From: Streptomyces sp. SID9727
GTDB taxonomy: Bacteria; Actinomycetota; Actinomycetes; Streptomycetales; Streptomycetaceae
NCBI RefSeq assembly: GCF_010550605.1
Contig: NZ_JAAGNI010000403.1
Span: 1 to 64,000, forward strand
Direction: 5' to 3'
DNA: 64,000 nucleotides
Part shown: positions 40,021 through 47,583 of the stretch, one piece after another
How positions within the stretch are numbered: the stretch's first letter is position 1
Layout of the letters: every line of letters begins with the position of its first letter
Position numbers and translations under genes: made by a program
Notes under the pieces: model-generated
Told to the model about the DNA's origin: nothing
Seen by the model: only the letters and a program-made list of their open reading frames with translations
Databases searched by the model: none

Positions 40021-41843
40021 CGCAGCTCGTCCGGGCACGGCGTCCCCGGCGGGAGCTGGTAGGGGGCGCCCAGGCGGTACGTGCCGGGGCGCGGGGCCAG
40101 GAGTTCCGTCCATTCGTCGCCTTCCTCGTCCTCGTCCACCTTGATCAGGCAGCCGTTCTCGTTGACGAACGTCCTCGGGGTGCTCTCGTCCGCCCGCTGT
40201 TCGGACGCCTCGGTCTCCTGGGGGCGTTCCACCCCGTTGCCTTCCTCGTCCACGACGGCCAGCCAGCGCGAGTACGGGATGCGGATCAGGACCCGGCCCG
40301 CCTTCTTGACGTGGATCGTCAGCTCGCCCTCGCCCGCGCGCTCCACCGTGGCCGGGGGGTCGGCCAGCGGGACCGGGCTGTCCACCTCGAACAGCCGCCA
40401 GTCCTCGTTGGACCAGATCAGCTTCAGGTAGGAGAGGCCCTTGCCGACGAGTTCGGCCTCCTTGCGGGCGCCGCTGTAGTCGGGGTCGCCCTGCGGCAGC
40501 ACCACGTAGTGCACCGCCCAGCGGTCGAGCCACTGCCGGTAGTTGATGGGGTCCAGGGTGTCGTCGTAGAAGAGCGGGTTCCGCTTCATGTCTGCCTGGC
40601 GGTTCCAGCCCCGGGCCAGGTTGACGGAGCCCGGGAGCGCGGACGCCTCGCGGTGGCTGCTCGGCGGGACGACCTCGACCCGGCCGCGTTCGGCGCCGAC
40701 CTTCTGGAGCTGGTTGACCAGGGGGGCCAGCGAGCGGGTCCAGGAGGCGGTGGGGGCGGTCCTGACGATGTCGTCGACGCCCTTGAAGCCGATCCAGGCG
40801 TTCAACGAGACGAATGCGATGACCAGCGCGTACCACCGCCGCGAGCGGGGCGCGGTGAACGGCAGCGCGGCCAGCAGGACGATGCCCGCGTACAGCATCG
40901 CCATCCGCGAGACGTTGGAGCCGATCTGCGAATCGACGACGTACGTGAGCAGCGTCCCGGTCCCGTACACGGCCGAGGCCGTGCGTACGGTCTTCCAGTC
41001 GGACGGTACGAGGAAGAAGACGAGCCACGCGAAGATGAACGGTCCGGACAGGGTCGCGACCGACATCGGCTGGGTGCCGGAGAACGGGAACAGCCAGGCG
41101 GACAGCGCGACCACCGCGACCGGTGCGAGGCCCAGCGCGTACGCGCCCGGGCGCCGTTTGTTCAGGAACAGCGCGGCCGCGACGACGCCGAGGAAGAGGC
41201 CCGCCACCGGGCTCCCGGCGGTCGCGAGGCCGGCGAGCGGCGCGGCGACGGCCGCCTTCGCCCACCGCTTGTAGCGCCACCGGTGCGGCCAGCAGAACAC
41301 GGCCGCGGCCGCGCCGACCGCGAACATCATGCCGAGCCCGAACGTCACCCGGCCCGACAGCGCGTTGCACAGGTACGCGAAGACGCCCGCCATCGAGCAG
41401 GCCAGCGGATTGCGGACCGCCTTGACCCGGTAAAGGATCAGCGAGGTCAGCCCGGCCGAGACCGTGCCGGCGATCATCATCGTCGTGCGCACGCCGAGCA
41501 GGGACATCAGATACGGCGAGACGACGCTGTACGAGACCGGGTGCATGCCCCCGTACCAGGCGAGGTTGTACGCCGTGCCGGGGTGCCGGCCGACGAACTC
41601 GGCCCAGGCGTCCTGGGCCGCGATGTCGCCGCCGCTGTTGGCGAAGAAGAAGAACCACAGGATGTGGGCGACCGCGGCGACCGCGGTCGTCAGCAGGACC
41701 GGGTGGCGCAGGACGCGCTGCTTCAGCCCGTCGAACCGGCCGGGCGCCCGAGGGGTCCCCTGGCCGTCGCTGCGGCGCTTCGCCTGCGCGGGGTCCGTGG
41801 CGCCGGTGTCGGCGTCCGCCCGTGTCGGCTCGGCAGTGGTCAC
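40017..41843 (-). CDS. Polytopic membrane protein, possible glycosyltransferase
   Basis: About 608 residues. After a ~35-residue hydrophilic start there are some 10-12 TM segments up to about residue 330 (LLTTAVAAVAHILWFFFFAN, YNLAWYGGMHPVSYSVVSPYLMSLLGV, VRNPLACSMAGVFAYLCNALSGRVTFGLGMMFA...). A large extracytoplasmic domain of ~270 residues follows (WLDRWAVHYVVLPQGDPDYSGARKEAELV). This resembles GT-C/arabinosyltransferase-like envelope proteins, but I cannot name a donor. The start is GTG 41843 with GGGGAGAG upstream. It is coupled to the GyrB-like gene by a 4-nt overlap. Confidence 0.75.
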   Translation of the reverse strand: MTTAEPTRADADTGATDPAQAKRRSDGQGTPRAPGRFDGLKQRVLRHPVLLTTAVAAVAHILWFFFFANSGGDIAAQDAWAEFVGRHPGTAYNLAWYGGMHPVSYSVVSPYLMSLLGVRTTMMIAGTVSAGLTSLILYRVKAVRNPLACSMAGVFAYLCNALSGRVTFGLGMMFAVGAAAAVFCWPHRWRYKRWAKAAVAAPLAGLATAGSPVAGLFLGVVAAALFLNKRRPGAYALGLAPVAVVALSAWLFPFSGTQPMSVATLSGPFIFAWLVFFLVPSDWKTVRTASAVYGTGTLLTYVVDSQIGSNVSRMAMLYAGIVLLAALPFTAPRSRRWYALVIAFVSLNAWIGFKGVDDIVRTAPTASWTRSLAPLVNQLQKVGAERGRVEVVPPSSHREASALPGSVNLARGWNRQADMKRNPLFYDDTLDPINYRQWLDRWAVHYVVLPQGDPDYSGARKEAELVGKGLSYLKLIWSNEDWRLFEVDSPVPLADPPATVERAGEGELTIHVKKAGRVLIRIPYSRWLAVVDEEGNGVERPQETEASEQRADESTPRTFVNENGCLIKVDEDEEGDEWTELLAPRPGTYRLGAPYQLPPGTPCPDELR

Positions 41844-41965
41844 TGCGTCTCTCCCCGTCCCATCCCGGAAGCCTGGTTCCGGCCGGCTCTCCCGCTCGGG
41901 TCTCATGGGGCGAAAGACGCGCTCCGGGGTCCGCGCGTTGCCCCCCGGGACGCTAACACGCGGCG

Positions 41966-41984
41966 CGTTCCGGCGTTCGGAACG
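41966..41984. repeat. Inverted repeat upstream of the membrane-protein gene
   Basis: CGTTCCG and CGGAACG pair perfectly around GCGTT, about 120 bp upstream of the GTG at 41843. A protein-binding site or leader hairpin is possible. Confidence 0.35.
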
Positions 41985-42004
41985 GGCGGGCGGCCCGGAG
42001 GGGG

Positions 42005-42033
42005 GTGCGGGGCGCCGTGGGGGCGCCCCGCAC
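42005..42033 (-). terminator. Terminator of the carboxypeptidase gene
   Basis: GTGCGGGGCGCC (42005-42016) pairs perfectly with GGCGCCCCGCAC (42022-42033), 9 bp after the stop codon at 42042. Confidence 0.8.
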
Positions 42034-42041
42034 CGCGGCCG

Positions 42042-44498
42042 TCAGCCGACGCGGGTCAGCTTCTGGCCGAACGTCGGGTCGGACAGGTCCTGCTGGAGGG
42101 CGACGGGCGCGCTGACCTTGCCGGTGCCGCTGCCCACGGTCACCACACCCACCTCGGTGCCCGCCTTCATGCTGCGGGAGATCTTCTTGCCGTTGCCCTC
42201 GACGGACAGCTCCACCTTCAGACCCGGCCAGCCCTTCGCCTTCAGGTCGGCGGTGGCGACCAGCGGTGTGCGGCCGCCGAAGCCGTCGTCCACGTAGCCG
42301 ACGACGTCGCCCTTGTGGACCACCTTGGCGGAGGTCACGGCGGCCTGGGCGCCCTCGATCAGCTTGAGGCTGTTGTCCAGCGACATCACGAGGCTGTCGT
42401 ACGGCTGGCCCGTTCCCGCCTGCTGGCCCATGACCGCGCCGTAGATCCACAGCTTCTTGCCGTCCACCACGGTGTTGGCGGACCAGATCAGGTTGCCGCC
42501 GGCCGGAGTGGACGAACCCGTCTTGATCCCGCTCACCCCGGGCTTCAGCAGGAGGGTGTTGTTGTTGTAGATCATCGTGTCGACGCCGTCGATCTTGATC
42601 TGCGGGGTGTCGACGATCTCGCGGAACACCTCGTTCTTCATGACGGCGCGCGCCAGCTTGAGCTGGTCGGCGGCGGTGGAGACGGTCGTCTTCTTCAGAC
42701 CGCTCGGGTCCGTGTACGTGGTGCGGGTCATACCGAGCTTCTTCGCCTCGTCGTTCATCTTCTCGACGAAGGCGGCCTCGGAGGAGGAGTCCCAGCGGGC
42801 GAAGAGGCGGGCCGCGTTGTTGCCGGAGGGAATCATCAGCAGTTGCAGCAGCTGCTTCTCGGTGAACTGCTGTCCCTTGCTGATCGGCGCGGTGGACTCG
42901 TCCTCGGCCTTGGACTCGTCCTCGGCCTGCTGGTCCACCGTGATCTTCTCGCCCTCGTCCTTGCCCGAGAGCGGGTGGCCCTGGAGGACCACGTACGCCG
43001 TCATGATCTTGGCGACGCTCGCGATCGGCGCGGGCTTCTGCGCCCCGGACGAACCGAGCGAGCCGACGCCGTCCACGGTGACGGCCGACTGTCCCTGCGA
43101 CGGCCAGTCGAGTTTCAGCTCGCCGCCGCCGAAGGTGTACGTCTCCTTCGCGGTCATCGCGAGCGACGGGTCCGGCAGCGGACGCACCATCTGCACGATC
43201 GCAAACACGAGGAGCAGGAGGAGGACGAGCGGTGTCCAGATCTTGACCCTGCGCACCGCCGTGCGGACCGGGGTCTCCGGCGGCGGCGGGGTGTTCGTCA
43301 GCTCGGCGAGCAGGTCGAGCGGCGGCTTCGGCGGCATCGGCTGCTGCCGGGTCCGCTCAGCGCCGCTCAGGGCGGCGGGGGCGGGGACGCCGGACGCCGG
43401 CGCGGGGCTCTCGGGCCTGCGCGGCGCGGGCGTCGGCGCCGCGCGTACGTCGTCGGAGCGCAGCGGCACGAACTGGCTGGTGCGCTCGGTGAGCGACTCG
43501 GTCTCGGCGGCGACGGGCTCCCCCGACGGCGACCGCTTGATCTTCAGCGCGGTGGTCGGCTGGTCGACCTTGGGCAGGCGGGGAGCCTTGAAGACGGCGG
43601 TGGGCTGGTCGACGGGGGGCTCGTCGGCGGGCTTTTTCCCACCGGAGGCGTCGTCGTCGGCCGGCTCGGCGGCGGCCGACTCGGCGGCTTCGGCTGCTGC
43701 CGCGACCGCCGGCTTGTCGGCGGCCGGCTTGTTGTCGGCCGGCTTGTTGTCGGCCGGACTCTCCGCCTCGGCGGCGGGCTCGGGCTCCGGCTCCGCGGCG
43801 GTGGCGGGCTCCGGCTTCTTGCCGGTCCCCGGCTTCTCCTCCGGCTCCTCCTCGCGGGAGCGGGGTACGCGGGGCTCCTCGTCCGGGGCGTCGGCCTCGT
43901 CGGTGCCCTTCTCGCCCTCGTCGGCCGTCGACACCCAGGCGGCCACCGCCGCCCGGAGGCGCGCGTCGCCCTCCCCGGGCCCGGCAGCCTCCGCGGCCTC
44001 CCCGGCCTCGGGGGCGTCCGTGGCCGCCTCCGGGGCGTCCGTAGCGGTCCCCGGGGCGTCCGTGGCCGCCTCCGGGCCGTCCGCGGTCTCCTCCGGGCTC
44101 TCCGGGGCGGTCTCCGGGGCCTCAGCGGCCTTCGGAGCGCTCTCGGCGGCCTCCGGGGCCGCCCCCGCGTCCTCGTCCGGGCCGGCGTCGGGCTCTCCGG
44201 CGGCATCGGCGGACGCCGGCTCCTCCGCCGTACCGGCGTCCGAACCGGAGTCCGAACCGGCGTCCGTACCGGAGTCCGCACGGGCGGCCGAGCCGGCCCC
44301 CGTGACCGAATCCGCGCCGGCAGCCGAGCCCGAGCCGGCGTCCGTAGCGGAGTCCGCACCGGCCTCCGGTACGGAATCCCCGCCGGTCCGTTCACGGAAG
44401 ACGTCGAGCCGCGGATCGCGCTCGTTCCGAGTCGTTCCCGACGACTGCTGCTGCTCCGACTTGTCGGGGGACTCGCCCGCCACCGATGCCTCCTCCAT
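42042..44498 (-). CDS. D-alanyl-D-alanine carboxypeptidase with long acidic N-terminal region
   Basis: An 818-residue membrane-anchored S11 peptidase (low-molecular-mass PBP). Residues 1 to about 420 are a cytoplasmic, Ala/Glu/Asp/Pro-rich low-complexity tail with repeats such as PEAATDAP and ADNKP. A TM helix is at about 425-445 (WTPLVLLLLLVFAIVQMV). The catalytic domain has the SxxK tetrad SVAK at about 492, the SGN triad in IPSGNNAA, and KTG in GIKTGSS; a C-terminal beta domain follows. It trims peptidoglycan stem peptides outside the membrane. The intracellular tail is far longer than the family norm and could be a partner-binding or phosphorylation platform. Confidence 0.92.
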   Translation of the reverse strand: MEEASVAGESPDKSEQQQSSGTTRNERDPRLDVFRERTGGDSVPEAGADSATDAGSGSAAGADSVTGAGSAARADSGTDAGSDSGSDAGTAEEPASADAAGEPDAGPDEDAGAAPEAAESAPKAAEAPETAPESPEETADGPEAATDAPGTATDAPEAATDAPEAGEAAEAAGPGEGDARLRAAVAAWVSTADEGEKGTDEADAPDEEPRVPRSREEEPEEKPGTGKKPEPATAAEPEPEPAAEAESPADNKPADNKPAADKPAVAAAAEAAESAAAEPADDDASGGKKPADEPPVDQPTAVFKAPRLPKVDQPTTALKIKRSPSGEPVAAETESLTERTSQFVPLRSDDVRAAPTPAPRRPESPAPASGVPAPAALSGAERTRQQPMPPKPPLDLLAELTNTPPPPETPVRTAVRRVKIWTPLVLLLLLVFAIVQMVRPLPDPSLAMTAKETYTFGGGELKLDWPSQGQSAVTVDGVGSLGSSGAQKPAPIASVAKIMTAYVVLQGHPLSGKDEGEKITVDQQAEDESKAEDESTAPISKGQQFTEKQLLQLLMIPSGNNAARLFARWDSSSEAAFVEKMNDEAKKLGMTRTTYTDPSGLKKTTVSTAADQLKLARAVMKNEVFREIVDTPQIKIDGVDTMIYNNNTLLLKPGVSGIKTGSSTPAGGNLIWSANTVVDGKKLWIYGAVMGQQAGTGQPYDSLVMSLDNSLKLIEGAQAAVTSAKVVHKGDVVGYVDDGFGGRTPLVATADLKAKGWPGLKVELSVEGNGKKISRSMKAGTEVGVVTVGSGTGKVSAPVALQQDLSDPTFGQKLTRVG

Positions 44499-44676
44499 GC
44501 GGCGCGGGGAACCCCCGCGCTGTCCGAACCATCTACCAGTGTCCCGTGTGAACCCTTGGCCGGGCTGCTAGACGAGAACGACATAGCTACTGGTTCCCGT
44601 ACAAAGCAACCAGGCACCCTCGACAGAGGGATGTGAGAGGGGTCACCCTGTCATTCATCCACGCGGGGAGGCATGG

Positions 44677-45399
44677 ATGGGCAGGAGCCGCAGAACAATT
44701 CCGGAGGAGCTTCTGCTGCTCGCTCTGGACCCGACCACGGGTACCACAGCGCAGCCGCAGTCGCTCGACCTCGGCCTCGCCGGAGCCCAGCTAGTGGAGC
44801 TGGCCCTGGCAGGACGGATAGCCCCAGACGGGGATCGTATCGCCGTGGTGATGCCACGGCCGACAGGAGATCCGACCCTGGACTCCGCACTGGAACTGCT
44901 GCGCAGGCGCGGCAGTCCGGTCCGGGCGGTCCACTGGATCGGCGGACCCCGGCTGGGGCTCCGCCAGATTTACCTCGCTCATCTGGAGCGGTGCGGCATG
45001 GTGCATGCCGTCGCGGGCCAGATGTGCGGAGTGCTGCCGACGACTCGCTACCAGGCGACGGACACGGCGATCAGCCGGGACATCAGGGCCAGGCTGGACA
45101 GTGCGATCCGCACCGGTGTACCGCCGGACCCGCGGACCGCGGCGCTCGCCGCACTGGCCCACGCGGTCGGACTCGGCAAGCACCTGTACCCCGGGAACGA
45201 GGGGCGTTCATCGCGCTCCCGGCTCCGGGACCTGATCAGGCACGACCCGATGGGCGGTCTCGTCGCGCACGCCGTGATGGACGTGCAGAACGGGGCGGTC
45301 GCACAGCCGCGCCGCGCTCAGGCGGCCGGTGTTCCGTTGCAACCGCAAGTACCGTCGCCGTCACGGCGCGGCAGCATGGCGCAGACCGCGGCCCACTAG
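44677..45399 (+). CDS. GPP34 (GOLPH3/VPS74-like) family protein
   Basis: A 240-residue protein: IPEELLLLALDPTTGT, LDLGLAGAQLVELALAGRIA, YLAHLERCGMVH, TTRYQATD, LAALAHAVGLGKHLYP and LVAHAVMDVQNGAVA, the GPP34 fold common in Streptomyces. Eukaryotic members bind phosphoinositides at the Golgi; the bacterial role is unknown. ATG 44677 follows GGGGAGGC. Its TAG stop (45397-45399) is formed by the first bases of an inserted MITE-like element, so the native C-terminus may have been a little different. Confidence 0.87.
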   Translation: MGRSRRTIPEELLLLALDPTTGTTAQPQSLDLGLAGAQLVELALAGRIAPDGDRIAVVMPRPTGDPTLDSALELLRRRGSPVRAVHWIGGPRLGLRQIYLAHLERCGMVHAVAGQMCGVLPTTRYQATDTAISRDIRARLDSAIRTGVPPDPRTAALAALAHAVGLGKHLYPGNEGRSSRSRLRDLIRHDPMGGLVAHAVMDVQNGAVAQPRRAQAAGVPLQPQVPSPSRRGSMAQTAAH

Positions 45400-45575
45400 G
45401 GCGCGTTTCGAAAGTAGCGCCGTCCGCCCGTAGGGCGGGTCCGGCGGCGTCTGGTGCGTGCGACCGCAAGGCGGAGGGTCGCCCCGATACTGGTTGTATC
45501 GGGGTGATCCCGACAACGCGGCGAGCGTGCGTGCCAGGCGTCGCCGGACAGGCGGGACTTTCGAAACACGCCCTA
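45397..45575. mobile_element. MITE-like element, 179 bp
   Basis: The ends are 19-bp inverted repeats with one mismatch: TAGGGCGCGTTTCGAAAGT (45397-45415) and ACTTTCGAAACACGCCCTA (45557-45575). TA stands at both outer edges, as for TA-target transposons. Inside are strong hairpins, including CCCCGATAC...TATCGGGG near 45484-45508. It has no coding capacity, so it would depend on a transposase elsewhere. Confidence 0.75.
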
Positions 45576-45740
45576 GGGGGCGTCCTGTCGGTCGGGGCCG
45601 GACCCGGCCGTGACCGGCAAGGCACCCCCTGGGGACCGCCGCCGCACCACGGAGCTTCACCGTCACCACCCGTACCACCACGCCAACAACCGAAGATCGC
45701 CGCACCGTTGTCAGCCAGACCCGGTCCGGGAGCCGCACGA

Positions 45741-45777
45741 GGCGCGGGGCAGTCGGTATCACCGACTGCCCCGCGCC
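45741..45777. terminator. 17-bp perfect stem-loop
   Basis: GGCGCGGGGCAGTCGGT (45741-45757) pairs perfectly with 45761-45777 around ATC. It lies 340 nt after the GPP34 stop and before the XRE gene. It was probably the GPP34 terminator, now separated from the gene by the MITE-like insertion. Confidence 0.75.
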
Positions 45778-45873
45778 GCTGTGTGTGGCCGTTTCCCAGC
45801 GCGGCCGGGCCCGGGGGTGGCAATCTGCTCAGCAGTAGATACGCACAGCTACATAGCCGGAGGTGCCGTTTCC

Positions 45874-46731
45874 GTGCCGTCCAACGTCAATCCCACCGTC
45901 AGGCGACGCCGGTTGGGACAGGAATTGCGCCGACTGCGCGAGGTCAAGGGAATGACCGCCGAGGAGGTGGCGGACCGGCTGCTGGTGTCGCAGTCGAAGA
46001 TCAGCCGCCTGGAGAACGGCCGCCGCTCCATCAGCCAGCGCGACGTCCGCGATCTCTGCGGAGTGTACGAGGTCGAGGACCGCCGCCTGGTCGACTCGTT
46101 GATGCAGATGGCCAAGGACTCCCGCCAGCAGGGCTGGTGGCACGCGTTCGGGGACATCCCCTACAGCGTGTACATCGGCCTGGAGACCGACGCGGCGTCC
46201 CTGCGGGTGTACGAGTCGCTGATCGTCCCCGGCCTGCTGCAGACGCGGGAGTACGCGCAGGCGGCGATCGAGGGGATGTGGCCGGAGGCCACGCCCACCG
46301 AGATCGACAAGCGCATCCAGATCCGCATAAAGCGTCAGGACCGCCTGACCGATCCGGTCGAACCGCTGCGGTTCTGGGCCGTGATCGACGAGGCCGTGCT
46401 GCGCCGCGTCGTGGGCAGTCCGCAGGTGATGGCGGACCAGTTGAGGCACCTGGCGGAGCTGAGCCAGCTGCCCCACGTGACGCTCCAGGTCCTGCCGTAC
46501 ACCGTCGGGGCGCACCCGGGGATGTACGGGAGTTACACGATCCTCGAATTCCAGGAGGACATGGACGCGAGCGTCGTCTATCTCGAAGGCATCACCAGCG
46601 ACCTGTATCTGGAAAAGGCGCCCGACGTCCAGAGTTATGCCGTGATGTACGAACACCTGCGCGCGAAGGCGCTGAGTGCCGAGCAGTCCCGCGCGTACAT
46701 TCTCCGGGCGGCGGAGAACTGCGGAGCGTGA
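45874..46731 (+). CDS. XRE-type regulator (Scr1 family)
   Basis: A 285-residue protein: HTH at residues 12-70 (LGQELRRLREVKGMTAEEVADRLLVSQSKISRLENGRRSI) followed by the DUF5753 domain (GWWHAFGDIPYSVYIGLETDAASLRVYESLIVPGLLQTREYA, FWAVIDEAVLRR, LPHVTLQVLPYTVGAHPGMYGSYTILEF). It is paired with the downstream DUF397 gene. Such pairs number in the dozens per Streptomyces genome, include the WhiJ-type developmental regulators, and may work like toxin-antitoxin or partner-switch modules. The GTG at 45874 follows GGAGGTG at 8 nt. Confidence 0.92.
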   Translation: MPSNVNPTVRRRRLGQELRRLREVKGMTAEEVADRLLVSQSKISRLENGRRSISQRDVRDLCGVYEVEDRRLVDSLMQMAKDSRQQGWWHAFGDIPYSVYIGLETDAASLRVYESLIVPGLLQTREYAQAAIEGMWPEATPTEIDKRIQIRIKRQDRLTDPVEPLRFWAVIDEAVLRRVVGSPQVMADQLRHLAELSQLPHVTLQVLPYTVGAHPGMYGSYTILEFQEDMDASVVYLEGITSDLYLEKAPDVQSYAVMYEHLRAKALSAEQSRAYILRAAENCGA

Positions 46732-46939
46732 CGAATTCCGCGTCCGCCACGGTTACTTCCGGGGCGGCGCGGAAGGTACACCTCCGCCAGGTCGTGCCGG
46801 AAGACCACCAAGGCGTAAGTCATCCGAACGAGTGAACGCCGCCGACGCTCGATGATGTTGCGGCGTAGCGTCCTCACCAGTCGCTGGGCGCAGCGGCTGG
46901 GCGCACCGCCCAACGACCGGCACAACCATCGGAGTCATT

Positions 46940-47140
46940 ATGGCGATTCGGCAGAACGCACTGACGGAGTGGACCAAGTCCTCCTATTCCGCGAATGGGA
47001 ATTGTGTGGAGGTCAAGGCGGCGGAGGGGCACGCCCTGCTGGTCCGCGACTCGAAGAGCGTGGCCAGCGGAGTCCTGGACTTCTCCGCGAAGACCTGGTC
47101 GGCGTTCGTCCTGGACGTCACGCGCACCGCCGGCTTCTGA
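46940..47140 (+). CDS. DUF397 domain protein
   Basis: A 66-residue partner of the XRE regulator: WTKSSYSANGNCVEVKAAEGHALLVRDSKSVASGVLDFSAKTWSAFVLDV, the typical DUF397 sequence. It is 208 bp downstream of the regulator on the same strand. The gap between them holds no further gene that I can support. Confidence 0.9.
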   Translation: MAIRQNALTEWTKSSYSANGNCVEVKAAEGHALLVRDSKSVASGVLDFSAKTWSAFVLDVTRTAGF

Positions 47141-47184
47141 CACCGCGCGACCCGGCCGCGCACTCGCGCCGCGGCCCGCACCAG

Positions 47185-47221
47185 GCCCTCTCGACCGGCC
47201 CGCCGTCCTGGCCGAGAGGGC
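47185..47221 (+). terminator. Terminator after DUF397
   Basis: GCCCTCTCG (47185-47193) pairs with CGAGAGGGC (47213-47221) and is followed by TTT. Confidence 0.75.
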
Positions 47222-47267
47222 TTTCGCCGTTTCCGGGCTGGACTCTCTGGCAGTTCCCCTCCTTCTC

Positions 47268-47297
47268 GACCGCACGGGACCCGCATCCCGTGCGGTC
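47268..47297. terminator. Second stem-loop downstream of DUF397
   Basis: GACCGCACGGG (47268-47278) pairs with CCCGTGCGGTC (47287-47297), followed by TTCTT. It would insulate the symporter from the DUF397 gene. The rest of the 443-bp gap (47141-47583) holds only this and the symporter control region. Confidence 0.7.
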
Positions 47298-47400
47298 TTC
47301 TTCGTGCTCCCCTTCCGGCTTCCCTGCGCTCACAGCCTGGCGAAGCGCCCGCTCATCGTGTGGCCGTCGTCACGTTCACGACAACGCTTTCGTAAGTCAA

Positions 47401-47447
47401 GAACGAGTAAAATCGTTCCTCTTGCTGATCTGTGTTCACATCTGTGA
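47401..47447. promoter_or_regulatory. Symporter control region with two inverted repeats
   Basis: An unusually AT-rich stretch holds GAACGA/TCGTTC (47401-47418) and the palindrome TCACATCTGTGA (47436-47447), about 140-180 bp upstream of the symporter ATG. Candidate operators; the binding protein is unknown. Confidence 0.35.
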
Positions 47448-47583
47448 CCGAAAGAATCCTTGACCGGGGTATCGGACAGGAGGTTCAATCCCCGAAGTCC
47501 CCGCTCCCGCACGGGGCACCGCTGAGCGGCCGTACTGGCGAAGTGCGCACCCCGTTCACAAGGCGGACCCCGGGAGGGGACAT

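Noticed and set aside
44571..44598. Possible SigE-type promoter (GGAACC...GTCTA on the minus strand) upstream of the carboxypeptidase gene
   Set aside because: The spacer is 18-19 nt, longer than the usual 16-17, so I do not list it as a feature.
40311..44636. A 1441-codon open frame on the plus strand opposite the membrane-protein and carboxypeptidase genes
   Set aside because: It is antisense to two well-supported genes, is extremely rich in Arg/Gly/Val/Leu/Asp of the kind produced by third-position GC bias, and has no recognisable domain.
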